Assembly (NCBI RefSeq): GCF_009741735.1
Contig: NZ_WHOH01000001.1
Span: forward strand, 620,001-684,000
DNA: 64,000 nt
Direction: 5' to 3'
DNA from: Lentibacillus sp. JNUCC-1
Lineage (GTDB): Bacteria; Bacillota; Bacilli; Bacillales; Amphibacillaceae
A program made the position numbers and the translations under genes. Below the pieces are notes generated by a model. The model made no database searches. It saw nothing but the letters and a program-made list of their open reading frames with translations, and was not told the DNA's origin. Shown in pieces: positions 27,402 through 36,927 of this stretch; positions within the stretch are counted from its first letter, which is position 1, and every line of letters begins with the position of its first letter.

Positions 27402-28472
27402 TTAACTTTCATATCGTCTTTGAGTCAGCCATTTGAAGAAAAATGGGATAACGAGCATAATCGATAGCAATCTGAACAGCTGATAGCTTGTCACGACTGA
27501 CAAATCCCCGCCAACTGCAATAGCGGTAATGCCCATTTCCACCATTCCCCCAGGCGCTGTACTCAAGAGTGCTGTTGGGTACCCAATATCGTAAAAAAAG
27601 GTTAGACCGTATCCGATACCGATCCCGAACAACACCAGCACACCTACTGTCAAAGCCGTATAGGCACTCGTTCTTTTCCAATTGGGTAAATGCCGCGGCT
27701 GCATTTCAAGTCCAATATGCACACCAATAAACAGCTGTGCCAGATTTACAAGACTTCCTGGAAGTGCAGGCGTCGGATAGCCGCCAAGCGTTAGAATAAT
27801 GGTCAGGATCATTGGTCCAAGCAAGATGGACGTTGGAACACGGAGCCTGTTGAGAAGCCAGGCAGCCACAATCATCATAGCAGGATACACAATGAAGGCA
27901 AACCATGGCATGTCGCTCCATAAAGTGGCTGAAGCTGTATTGTCAGGTGTTGCAGTGTTGGTGTCTGCACCGAACATAAATACCGTTATAATTGGAACAA
28001 TAATGACGATCATCATGACGCGCATACTTTGCAAAAACATAATAATCGTTGGGTTAACACTCTTAATCTCGTCAAGCAGAAGCATGATCTGGGAAAGTCC
28101 GCCCGGGACACTTCCCATCAGACAGCTGGTCAGATCCAGACCTGTCAGGCGGGAGAACATCCATCCAAGTAGTAAACTGAAGGCGACAGTGACGATCGTT
28201 ATAACAATCATCGATGGAATGTGATCCCGCATTTCCAGGAAAGCTTCTTCGGTAAATGAAGACCCTGTTAAATAACCGAGCAACATCATCGCGATGACGC
28301 GAAATTTTACCGGCCAAAATAATTTTCTTTGTGTCGTGACGTGCCAAACGGCGGTTGCAGTCAATGAGCCAATTAACCACGGCAGCGGAATGTTGACCCA
28401 TGTGAAAACAGCCACGCCAACGAGCGCCACCACCAACGTTTCAACGAATACCAGTAATTGTTTCAACCGCAC
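27402..28472 (-). CDS. AbrB-family putative permease (PF05145 type)
   Basis: 356 residues with about ten hydrophobic helices in two similar halves, each with a Gly-rich break (LPWLIGSLTATAVW; VPTSILLGPMILTIIL) and the paired motifs SVPGGLSQIMLL and TAPGGMVEMGITA. This duplicated PGG-x-x-x-M motif is a family hallmark as I know it. Function of the family is unproven. The start is GTG at 28472. Upstream of the GlcD-like oxidase in one transcript. Confidence 0.8.
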   Translation of the reverse strand: MRLKQLLVFVETLVVALVGVAVFTWVNIPLPWLIGSLTATAVWHVTTQRKLFWPVKFRVIAMMLLGYLTGSSFTEEAFLEMRDHIPSMIVITIVTVAFSLLLGWMFSRLTGLDLTSCLMGSVPGGLSQIMLLLDEIKSVNPTIIMFLQSMRVMMIVIIVPIITVFMFGADTNTATPDNTASATLWSDMPWFAFIVYPAMMIVAAWLLNRLRVPTSILLGPMILTIILTLGGYPTPALPGSLVNLAQLFIGVHIGLEMQPRHLPNWKRTSAYTALTVGVLVLFGIGIGYGLTFFYDIGYPTALLSTAPGGMVEMGITAIAVGGDLSVVTSYQLFRLLSIMLVIPFFFKWLTQRRYES

Positions 28473-28485
28473 TCCAACCCTTCCA

Positions 28486-28515
28486 ATTCGACAAAATTCG
28501 GGAAGTGACAGGCAC
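28486..28515. repeat. Small dispersed repeat shared with 10370-10399
   Basis: ATTCGACAAAATTCGGG followed by AAGTGACAGGCAC, 29 of 30 bases identical to the flank and left arm of the liaH-liaF hairpin. Here the right arm is replaced by GTTCGCG-containing sequence, so the palindrome is incomplete. Confidence 0.6.
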
Positions 28516-28541
28516 CGTTCGCGTCTCTGTTCGCGTGCGGG

Positions 28542-29516
28542 TTAGACATGGAGGATGATTTTGCCGATGTTTTGGTTGTTTTCCATGTGTTGGTGGGCGG
28601 CGGCGATCTCGTCCAGTGGGAACACACGGTCAACGATGGGTTTGAGCTTTCCGGTTGAGAACAATGGGAGCGCGTCTTTTGAAAAGGCTTGGGCGAGAGC
28701 TGCTTTGTAGGCATCTGATCTTGGTGTCAGCAAGGTGCCTTTAAGATGGATGCGTTTTGCCATGAGCTGACTTAAATCCACGTGTTCCACCATGGCCCCG
28801 CCAAGCATTCCAATCAATACCCATCTGCCATCAACAGCCATGCTGTTCAGGTTTTTCTCCCAATACGAAGCTCCGATAAAGTCGAGAATGACATTGACGC
28901 CCTCATGATCTGTCACCTGCTTGACGGCTTCATCAAATGCCTCCTCTTTATAATTGATACAGACATCAGCCCCGAGCGATCGGGTCATATCCAATTTTTC
29001 TGCTTTCCCTGCTGTTGTGATGACTCTGGCCGCTCTTAATTGTTTGGCGAGCTGAATGGCTGCGGTTCCTACCCCGCTGCCGCCCGCATGAATCAGCACG
29101 GTCTCTTCCCGTTTCAATTCACCAAGCCAAAACAGGGTCTGGTATGCTGTTAAGAAGACTTCCGGAATGGCAGCGGCTTCTTCAAATGTTAATTCCTCCG
29201 GGATGATCATCGCCCTTCCCGCAGGCATCACCGCATATTCCGCATAACCCCCGCCGTTCACAAGCCCCATCACCCGTGTGCCCGGCTCGACCTTAACATT
29301 TGCACCTGCCTTTTCAACCACACCTGCGACTTCAACACCAAGAATCGGTGTCGTTGCGTAGCCGCCTGTATTTTCTCTATTCAAAATGTCTGTCCGGTTT
29401 ACGGCGGTTGCCTGTACATGAATTAATATTTCGTCAGAACCAGGCTCAGGCACAGGCTGCTCGGACACCTGCAGCTGATCTGTCCCGCCAGGTTGTTTCA
29501 CTGTAATACATTTCAT
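28542..29516 (-). CDS. NADPH:quinone oxidoreductase-like medium-chain reductase
   Basis: 324 residues from the ATG at 29516 (AAGGGTGG upstream; a GTG nine bases earlier is also in frame). GroES-like N-terminal half (ILGVEVAGVVEKAGANVKVEPGTRVMGLV). Rossmann half with HAGGSGVGTAAIQLAKQLRAARVITTAG. HAGGSGVGTAAIQLA is the quinone-oxidoreductase signature, close to the PIG3 (TP53I3) branch. No zinc ligands. Likely reduces quinones with NADPH in the cytoplasm; the physiological acceptor is unknown. Confidence 0.85.
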   Translation of the reverse strand: MKCITVKQPGGTDQLQVSEQPVPEPGSDEILIHVQATAVNRTDILNRENTGGYATTPILGVEVAGVVEKAGANVKVEPGTRVMGLVNGGGYAEYAVMPAGRAMIIPEELTFEEAAAIPEVFLTAYQTLFWLGELKREETVLIHAGGSGVGTAAIQLAKQLRAARVITTAGKAEKLDMTRSLGADVCINYKEEAFDEAVKQVTDHEGVNVILDFIGASYWEKNLNSMAVDGRWVLIGMLGGAMVEHVDLSQLMAKRIHLKGTLLTPRSDAYKAALAQAFSKDALPLFSTGKLKPIVDRVFPLDEIAAAHQHMENNQNIGKIILHV

Positions 29517-29727
29517 CACTTCCACCCTTTCTTTCTACCTATCATACCAAAAACAACAATTTATCGACAATCCAGCGGCATAATTGCAAGTCAAGCTTTT
29601 AAACATTAAAATAGTACTTATGATTCTAACACGATCGTATATATCATGTGATACACCTAGTTGCCTCTGGAAAGGATGACCACCGATAGATATTACATCA
29701 CCAATTCTCAAATTCAAAAAATCAATT

Positions 29728-31737
29728 ATGACCATATTTATTCTACTGGCCGTGATCGGTGCCATCGTACAGTTCTGGGTGCCGGTCAATTACAGCATGG
29801 TCGATTATTTACCGGAAAATGCCCCATCAACAACTGCGATGGATGTCATGGAAGAAGAATTTGACTCTGCAGTTGCCAACACTCGAGTCATGGTACAGGA
29901 TGTGTCCGTCCAAGAAGCCCTTGCTTTTAAAGAAGACATAGCGGCAATCGATGGAGTGAATGACGTCTCTTGGCTGGACGATGCCATAGATATCAGAACG
30001 CCTCTTGAAGTCGCTGATCAGGAAACAGTGGAAACGTATTATAAGAATGACAAAGCCCTGTTCACCCTGGAAATTGAGGAGGGCAAAGAAGTCCCAGCCA
30101 CCGAAGCCATTTATGACGTGATCGGCAAGGACAATGCCATGGCGGGAGACGCTCTAAACACAGCGATCTCTCAACAAAAAACTGGACAGGAAACATTCAA
30201 TGCGGCAGCCATTCTCATCCCTGTCGTTATTTTAATTCTGCTTTTGTCAACACGGTCCTGGTTTGAGCCGGTCCTATTCCTGACTGCCATCGGAATCTCT
30301 GTGCTCATTAACCTTGGAACCAATATTTTCATTGGAGAAATCTCATTTATTTCTCAATCTGTCGCGCCGATTCTCCAGCTCGCGGTTTCACTGGACTACG
30401 CCATATTCCTGCTTCATAGTTTTGACGATTACCGAAAAACAGATTCGCCGGAAAAAGCAATGAAACGTGCGATGAAACGGTCTTTCCCGGCAGTAACAGC
30501 AAGTGCTTCGACAACCTTTTTCGGTTTTCTGGCCCTGACGTTTATGGATTTTGAAATCGGGGCAGATCTCGGGCTGAACCTGGTCAAAGGGATTCTGCTC
30601 AGTTTCTTGAGTGTCATGGTCTTTCTGCCTGCTCTAACGCTAATCAGCTACAAGTGGATTGATAAAACCCATCACAAACAGTGGCTGCCTAACCGGTATC
30701 CGATTGGAAAATTCGTTACGAAGCTGCGTATTCCTGCGCTTCTGCTTGTGGCACTCATTATCGTGCCGGCTTTTCTTGCACAAAATGAAACCAACTTCAT
30801 TTACGGCATGGGGGATAACCCGGACAACACACGCGCCGGTCAAGATGAAAATGCGATTAAAGACGCGTTTGGCAAATATACACCGATCGTACTGCTCGTG
30901 GACAAAGGCGACCTTGCCCGCCAGGAACAGTTCGTGGATGAGCTCAGTGAGCTGAAATATGTCAAAAGCACCGTTGACTACACGGGCGCTGTCGGTACAG
31001 GGATACCACCGGAGTACTTGGAAGAATCCGCCCGGGAACAATTTTTCTCAGAGCATTACAGCAGAATTATTTTAAATACGACAACAGATACGGAAGGCGA
31101 TGCAGCCTTTGCCCTTGTGGAGGACGTGAAAGAAGTCGCTGCAAACTATTATGGTGATGACTACTATGCCACTGGCGAAAGCTTCACCTTATATGACATG
31201 AAACAAGTGGTTCAGGAAGACAATAAACTCGTCAACGTCCTGACTGTTGTAGCGATCGCCGCCGTCTTACTGATTACATTCAAATCCTTGTCCATGCCGC
31301 TCGTTCTGATCCTGACCATCCAAACCGCTGTATGGATGAACCTAGCTGTGCCTTATTTCACGAATGAGCCGCTCGTCTATATCGGTTATCTGATCATCAG
31401 CATCGTCCAACTGGCGGCCACTGTGGACTATGCCATACTTTTTACAGAAGACTATATGAACAATCGCCAGGAGATGCCGAAATTCGAAGCCATTAAGAAA
31501 ACCATTAACGAGAAAATCTTTTCCATTGGGGTGTCCGCATCGATTCTGTCCAGTGTTGGCTTTATCATGTGGCTCACATCGACAGACCCGATTATCTCTT
31601 CCATCGGGATCCTGCTCGGCCGCGGAACGCTTCTCGCCTTTACAATGGTCGTGATTTTTCTGCCGGCACTGCTCGTTGTATTCGACAAACCGATCGAAAA
31701 AACAACTTGGCGCCCCAATTTTTATAAAAGGAAGTGA
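29728..31737 (+). CDS. MmpL/RND-type membrane transporter
   Basis: 669 residues in two matching halves, each a helix, a large outer domain and five helices. Family motifs: AVSLDYAIFLLHSFDDY (first half) and AATVDYAILFTEDYM (second half), with Asp-Tyr in the proton-relay helix, and FFGFLALTFMDFEIGADLG. The first half's helix 1 begins at MTIFILLAVIGAIVQFW. In-frame codons just upstream (ITSPILKFKKS) look like the missing cytoplasmic start, but no ATG is available in that frame and a better ribosome site (AAAGGATG, 29671) is in another frame, so the start is uncertain or a base is wrong. It probably exports lipids or amphiphiles. The next gene follows after 4 bases. Confidence 0.87.
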   Translation: MTIFILLAVIGAIVQFWVPVNYSMVDYLPENAPSTTAMDVMEEEFDSAVANTRVMVQDVSVQEALAFKEDIAAIDGVNDVSWLDDAIDIRTPLEVADQETVETYYKNDKALFTLEIEEGKEVPATEAIYDVIGKDNAMAGDALNTAISQQKTGQETFNAAAILIPVVILILLLSTRSWFEPVLFLTAIGISVLINLGTNIFIGEISFISQSVAPILQLAVSLDYAIFLLHSFDDYRKTDSPEKAMKRAMKRSFPAVTASASTTFFGFLALTFMDFEIGADLGLNLVKGILLSFLSVMVFLPALTLISYKWIDKTHHKQWLPNRYPIGKFVTKLRIPALLLVALIIVPAFLAQNETNFIYGMGDNPDNTRAGQDENAIKDAFGKYTPIVLLVDKGDLARQEQFVDELSELKYVKSTVDYTGAVGTGIPPEYLEESAREQFFSEHYSRIILNTTTDTEGDAAFALVEDVKEVAANYYGDDYYATGESFTLYDMKQVVQEDNKLVNVLTVVAIAAVLLITFKSLSMPLVLILTIQTAVWMNLAVPYFTNEPLVYIGYLIISIVQLAATVDYAILFTEDYMNNRQEMPKFEAIKKTINEKIFSIGVSASILSSVGFIMWLTSTDPIISSIGILLGRGTLLAFTMVVIFLPALLVVFDKPIEKTTWRPNFYKRK

Positions 31738-31741
31738 TCGT

Positions 31742-33586
31742 ATGCAAAAACAAACATTTAGAACTGCTTTCGCCGTACTGTGCAGCTTCCTGCTCTTGTT
31801 TGGGCTTTTACCCGCCGGGACGTTTGCAAAAGAAAAAGACACCGGCTCTGAGGGCATCATCGATTCCAAGGATGAGACCGTCTATGGCACCCTTCGTTCA
31901 GACGGCCAAACAAAAAGCATGTATGTCGTCAACACTTTTCACGTGGAAAAACAAGGTCAGTTAACCGACTTTGGCCCCTATACCGACGTACGCAACCTGA
32001 CCAATTTAGAAGACATCAAAATGCCGTCAAATCATAAAGTCGTATTCGAGACCGACAGCGACGAATTTTATTACCAGGGCGAACTTAAGAATCAGCCGTT
32101 GCCCTGGAATTTATCCATCACCTATACACTCGACGGGGAGAAAATAGCACCCGAAAACCTTGCCGGCAAAAATGGCCATCTGCAAATCCAAATTGAAACG
32201 AAGCAAAACGAATCCGTTGATCCCGTGTTTTTCAACCATTATTTGCAGCAGATCAGCGTCACAATCGATCCGGCTAAATTTAAAAACGTGCAGGCACCCA
32301 AAGGAACGATTGCAAACGCCGGTAAGAATCAGCAGGTTACATTCACCGTGCTCCCGGAAAAAGAAGATGTCCTGATCATTTCCGCAGATGTAACCGAATT
32401 CGAGCTGAAACCCATTGAACTCAATGCCCTTCCTGCTAACATCGCAATTGAAGATCCGGATTATGGTGCGTTAACCAGTGACATGCAAACCCTGGCAGAT
32501 GCTGTTGCCGAACTGCATAACGGGGTTGCTGAATTGAATGGCGGCATTTCCGATTTGAATGCCGGTGCAGCCGATTTAAGCTCCGGATCCAGTGATTTCC
32601 GAGGCGGACTTGCCGAGCTGAGTCAAAGATCTGGGGACTTGATAAGCGGGTCACGGGAAATTCAAAAAGGATTGAACGGGATTAATGAACGCCTCTCTGG
32701 AAATTTCGAGACGCCCGATTTAAGTGAGTTACAAGCCTTGCCAGAGGGGTTGCGAAAGCTAGCTGGCGCTTTGAATGAGTCAGCCGTTGGGCTTGGGGAA
32801 TTGAAGGAAGGATTTAAAGGTGCTCATGATACTTTAAAAGGTACGATTAACCAGATTCCTGAAATTAACCCCGATGAAATTGATAGACTTTTAAACAATG
32901 TAGAGAAAGGGAGCGAGAACAAGAAAACAGTTAAAAAGCTCGTTCAAGCATATAAGAAAGCTCAAGAAGTTAAAGGTGTTTATCATGGTACCCAAGATCG
33001 ACCTGGGGTAAAACAAGCATTTAACGCTGTCCCACAGACTTTGGATGAAGTTTCCGGCGGATTGAATGAAATGGTTACCCAACTCAATCAAACCGCTGAC
33101 CAGATTGAAGCCGGCTTAAGCCAAATGGATCAGCTCGATCAGCTTGACCAGCTGCAGCAAGGCATTGCCACTTTGGCCAATGAATACAGTAACCTGCATT
33201 CCGGTATCGTTTCTTACACAGATGGCGTGAAGTCCTTAAATGCCAACTATAAGGAACTGGACAACGGCATTCAGTCGCTTTCGAACGGACTCAGCTCTGT
33301 AGATCAGGGCGCTAGCGAATTGCAAAGCGGTTCAAAAGAGCTCAAAGAAGAAACAGCAGATCTCCCGAGTGAATTTGAGTCTGAAATCCAGGAGATGCTT
33401 GACGAATTCGATTACTCCGATTTTGATCCCGTTTCATTCGTTTCAGATAAAAACGACCAGATCGGTGTTGTCCAATTTGTCCTCCAAACCGAAAGCATTG
33501 AAATGCCTGAAGCTGAAACACCTGATGCAAACGATGACGACGACAACCAAAGCATCTGGCAACGTTTCTTAAACCTATTTAAATAA
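31742..33586 (+). CDS. Secreted coiled-coil protein, partner of the MmpL-type transporter (YhgE/Pip-like repeats)
   Basis: 614 residues from the ATG at 31742 (AAGGAAGTG upstream). Signal peptide ending PAGTFAKE. A beta-rich domain at 40-240. From about 245 a long helical region with repeated L-x-x-G steps (GVAELNGGISDLNAGAADLSSG; QSLSNGLSSVDQGASELQSG), as in YhgE/Pip and other MmpL-linked proteins. A Gln/Asp-rich stretch QMDQLDQLDQLQQG lies near 460. The C-terminus has no membrane helix (ends SIWQRFLNLFK, possibly amphipathic). Tight coupling to the transporter suggests an extracytoplasmic adaptor spanning the wall; inferred. Confidence 0.72.
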   Translation: MQKQTFRTAFAVLCSFLLLFGLLPAGTFAKEKDTGSEGIIDSKDETVYGTLRSDGQTKSMYVVNTFHVEKQGQLTDFGPYTDVRNLTNLEDIKMPSNHKVVFETDSDEFYYQGELKNQPLPWNLSITYTLDGEKIAPENLAGKNGHLQIQIETKQNESVDPVFFNHYLQQISVTIDPAKFKNVQAPKGTIANAGKNQQVTFTVLPEKEDVLIISADVTEFELKPIELNALPANIAIEDPDYGALTSDMQTLADAVAELHNGVAELNGGISDLNAGAADLSSGSSDFRGGLAELSQRSGDLISGSREIQKGLNGINERLSGNFETPDLSELQALPEGLRKLAGALNESAVGLGELKEGFKGAHDTLKGTINQIPEINPDEIDRLLNNVEKGSENKKTVKKLVQAYKKAQEVKGVYHGTQDRPGVKQAFNAVPQTLDEVSGGLNEMVTQLNQTADQIEAGLSQMDQLDQLDQLQQGIATLANEYSNLHSGIVSYTDGVKSLNANYKELDNGIQSLSNGLSSVDQGASELQSGSKELKEETADLPSEFESEIQEMLDEFDYSDFDPVSFVSDKNDQIGVVQFVLQTESIEMPEAETPDANDDDDNQSIWQRFLNLFK

Positions 33587-33604
33587 CACACCACCTCAAA
33601 ACCG

Positions 33605-33647
33605 AGGCCAGACCCCTGGGCGAAACACCCTGGTGTCTGGCTCTTTT
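33605..33647 (+). terminator. Terminator after the MmpL-partner gene
   Basis: GGCCAGACCCCTGGG...CCCTGGTGTCTGGCT with one G/T mismatch position, followed by CTTTTGTTT. Confidence 0.85.
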
Positions 33648-33665
33648 GTTTGAGAATGATTGGTT

Positions 33666-33770
33666 ATATCGGAAATTCTGCCTCGGATATCGGAAATTTT
33701 GGAACCTATATCGGCGTTTTTGATGCATATATCGGCGAATTCACCCCATATATCGGAAAAACGCATAAAA
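33666..33770. repeat. 21-bp period array, five units of TATATCGG
   Basis: ATATCGG begins at 33666, 33687, 33708, 33729 and 33750, exactly 21 bp apart. Most units carry TATATCGG (GATATCGG once) and a variable 13-base remainder, often starting AAATT or CG. Located in the gap after the MmpL operon terminator and before a convergent aldo/keto reductase gene. The open frame across it (repeating Tyr-Ile-Gly-x4) has no ribosome site. Confidence 0.85.
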
Positions 33771-33865
33771 GCACGCTAAAACAAAAACACAAAACCTCCC
33801 TGAACGAAAGATTTTGTGTTTCAAGTTCTACCCTACTATTCATTAATGGTACCCAGACTTTAAAT

Positions 33866-34783
33866 TTAAGGCAGTTCATTACCTGCTGCTCTGTACAGCT
33901 CGTACCATTCTTTCCGTGTCAGTTGGACATCTGAAGCTTTGGCAATCTGGGTTAGCCGTTCCTGATTCATCGTTCCCACCACAGGCTGGATGGTTGCAGG
34001 ATGACGCAAAATCCAGGCAATGGCCATCGTTGTTGGACTTACTCTTTTTTCTTCAGCCATCTCTTCAAGCTTTCGATTCACTTGTGGAAAATCCGGATTT
34101 CCGATAAAAGGTCCTTCAATCATGCCGTGCTGAAAGGGTGACCACGCCTGAATCGTAATGTCATTTAAGCGGCAATACTCCAATACCCCTCCATCGCGGA
34201 CCACTGCAGGATCATTATGCATATTGACATTAAATCCAGCGTCAATCATAGGCGTATGGACAAGGCTCAACTGAAGCTGATTCACAATTAAATCGTCTTT
34301 TAAATATTTTTGCAGCAATTCCATTTGCAGGGGATTCTGGTTGCTCACCCCAAAATAACGGACTTTTCCACTGCCTTGCAATATCGCAAAAGCTTCTGCG
34401 ACTTCCTCAGGTTCCATCAAGGTGTCCGGTCGATGCAAAAGGAGGGTATCAATATAGTCGGTTTTCAGCCGACGCAAACTTCCTTCCACCGATTCAATAA
34501 TATGCTCCTTTGAAAAGTCAAAGAACCCATCACGAATTCCGCATTTCGTTTGCAATTTAATCGTTTCACGCCGGTCATCGCTCAGATTGATCGCATCTCC
34601 AAAAATCGCTTCGGAATGACCGTCTCCGTAAATATCGGCATGATCAAATAGATCTATACCGTTTTCAAGGGCATTGACAATCACACCTGAAGCCTCAACT
34701 CGAGTCAACTCATTCATCCGCATACAACCCAAAGCTATTTTGCTCGTTTCCAGCCTGCTTTTTCCCAGTTTAATTGTTTTCAT
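33866..34783 (-). CDS. Aldo/keto reductase, YdhF/YcsN-like
   Basis: 305 residues from the ATG at 34783 (AAAGGAG upstream). NADPH-dependent barrel reductase: Asp/Tyr in LFDHADIYGDG, Lys in LQTKCGIRDG, His in DTLLLHRPDTLM. The C-terminal loop PVVGTMNQERLTQIAKA binds the cofactor phosphate. Resembles the YdhF/YcsN/tas branch. Divergent from the PRD regulator gene across 126 bases. Substrate unknown. Confidence 0.87.
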   Translation of the reverse strand: MKTIKLGKSRLETSKIALGCMRMNELTRVEASGVIVNALENGIDLFDHADIYGDGHSEAIFGDAINLSDDRRETIKLQTKCGIRDGFFDFSKEHIIESVEGSLRRLKTDYIDTLLLHRPDTLMEPEEVAEAFAILQGSGKVRYFGVSNQNPLQMELLQKYLKDDLIVNQLQLSLVHTPMIDAGFNVNMHNDPAVVRDGGVLEYCRLNDITIQAWSPFQHGMIEGPFIGNPDFPQVNRKLEEMAEEKRVSPTTMAIAWILRHPATIQPVVGTMNQERLTQIAKASDVQLTRKEWYELYRAAGNELP

Positions 34784-34909
34784 GCTATAACGCTCCTTTT
34801 TTAGCATACTATAAACGCTTCCCTTCTCATTTTGCAACAAAACACATCTAATTTTGTGGTGTTGATTATATTTTGTTATGTTATAGTATTCACAAAGGAT
34901 GTGGGTGAA

Positions 34910-36831
34910 ATGAATGACAGGCAGAAAAAGTTGTTGCACATTTTGCTGACCAAATCAGATATGTTTTTTCATATAAAAGATCTTGCAGAACAACTGCACT
35001 GCTCAGAAAAAACAATTCGTAACGACTTATCTATCATTGAACAATCTTATAGCACTAATGATCACATTACATTATTACGCAAACCAGGAACGGGCATTTC
35101 TTTGCAAATTGATGAAGCTTTTAAAAGTGAAGTGTTTCAAAATTTATTGAGCATTAATCAAACTTCAGAGCGAGAACGTGTGGTGGAAATTGCTTATCAG
35201 CTTCTTTCATCGCCCATGCCTTTGACCTTGTCTACTCTAGCCCAAAAATATTACACCAATAAAACTATTATAAAAGACGATCTGAATCAAATAAAGAATT
35301 GGCTTACAGCGTTTCATCTTACATTGGAATCGAAACAACGCGTCGGCAGCACAATATCTGGTGATGAACTTAATAAACGAAACGCCCTTGCCAATTTATC
35401 TTCACTCACCTCTGAGGATTCAGATAGTCGCAGTCCGGTTCTTGCCCTTTTTCCGCAGAATGAGATCACACTTGTTCGAAAGACACTTAAGGATCTGCAG
35501 CAACATTTTGGCATTGCATTTACAGATGGTGGTTTTGACAGTCTGTTAATTCATACGCTCATTATGATCAAACGCATCAAGAGTCATTCCGCCTTGCATA
35601 TATATAAAGTAAATGAAGATGAATATGCATCATTGCCTTTTAACATGACTGCTTGGTTTTTAGACAGATTAAAGTACAAACTTAATATTTCATTTCCAAA
35701 AAATGAACAAACATATTTCTCTGCTCATTTATTGAGTGCCAAGATCAAATATAAAGGAACAAACCAAATCGAACCATATCACCATCCTTTCACCAGAAAA
35801 TTAACTGATCATCTCATTTACAATATGGATCAGAGCACACAAGTCCACTTTCAAAAAGATCCTGTTTTACACGAAGGCTTAATGGTTCATCTCCATTCTG
35901 CTATTCATCGCATTAAATTTGGTTTTCCGATTATGAACCCTTACTAAAAGAAATCAAACGCTTATATCCTTATATGTTGAGAATGTTGCAAACTGCTTTA
36001 GAAAATTTAGATTTGAATGATCTAGATTTTCATATTCCGGAAGATGAGGCAGCCTACCTTGTTCTTCATTTTCAAGCTTCAGTAGAACGGTTAAACCAGA
36101 AAACACGAACCACTCATCGTGCCGTGATTGTTTGTCACCTGGGAATTGGCATATCTAATTTGTTAAGAGCTAAACTTGTTAACCATTATCCTGCTATTAA
36201 GATCATCGACACTATAGGTAAAATGGATGTAAAACAATTTATTCAGCAACACGAGGTCGATTTAATAATAACCACGGTAAACCTTGAACAGCTCTCTGTA
36301 CCACACATCGTTATCTCTCCTTTATTGGGTCCAGAAGATAAAAAAAAGTTGGAAACTTGGTTAAATGTAACAGGACAACATTCGGCTCCCTATAAACATA
36401 ATAATTCCGCGCTTCTATCACTTATCAAAAATGGGTTTTTGTTTTCTAACGTTAAGCGTACTCACAGATATGAAGTCGTTGAGATGCTGGCAAATTCATT
36501 GTATAAACAGGGTTCTGTTGAGCACGCTTTTATTCACAATACCCTTATGAGGGAGCGTGAATCAGCAACTGGAATCGGTGGCGGAATTGCTATTCCTCAT
36601 GGAAAGCCTGATCTTGTAAAAAGTTCTTCTATAGCGATGGCGGTGTTACCGGAAGCAATCGAATGGGGTGACGAGCTGGTAAAGGTTGCCTTTTTAATCG
36701 CTTTGGCCCCTGAAGATAAACAGGTGGCCAAAGATGTGATTGAACACCTCTCAACCATCAGCAAAGATCCCAGCAAAACAAGCGCGCTTTCGCAGGTTTC
36801 AACTTTTGAAGATCTGGAATCGTTACTATGA
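34910..36831 (+). pseudogene. BglG/MtlR-type PTS-regulated transcription factor, frameshifted in this sequence
   Basis: Read through one frameshift, a protein of about 640 residues. An HTH_11 domain (LLTKSDMFFHIKDLAEQLHCSEKTIRNDLSIIEQ) and a second HTH/Mga-like part are followed by two PRD domains. Then comes an EIIB-like segment (VIVCHLGIGISNLLRAKLV) and a C-terminal EIIA-like domain with the phosphorylatable His in GGGIAIPHGKPDLV. The first frame stops at 35947 right after FPIMNPY. One extra C in the CCC at 35938-35940 gives NPLLKEIKRLYPYM, the expected PRD sequence. It lies just before the PTS permease gene, whose expression it should control by phosphorylation. Confidence 0.85.
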
Positions 36832-36892
36832 TTAATACGTGCATTACCACAACTCCGGTATAAAGTTAGGATATTGAATCGGATTTCAAAGG

Positions 36893-36911
36893 TTATACTT
36901 GGTATAACCAA
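36893..36911 (+). promoter_or_regulatory. Perfect palindrome upstream of the PTS permease gene
   Basis: GGTTATAC-TTG-GTATAACC, 8-bp arms with a 3-base centre, 17 bases before the start codon at 36928. Candidate operator for the PRD activator or a small RNA hairpin that could mask initiation. No U-tract follows, so it is not a classical terminator. Confidence 0.5.
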
Positions 36912-36927
36912 TAAGGGAGGGGTATTC

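Noticed and set aside
33650..33934. Small plus-strand frame with Tyr-Ile-Gly repeats
   Set aside because: It is the translation of the 21-bp TATATCGG array and has no convincing ribosome site.
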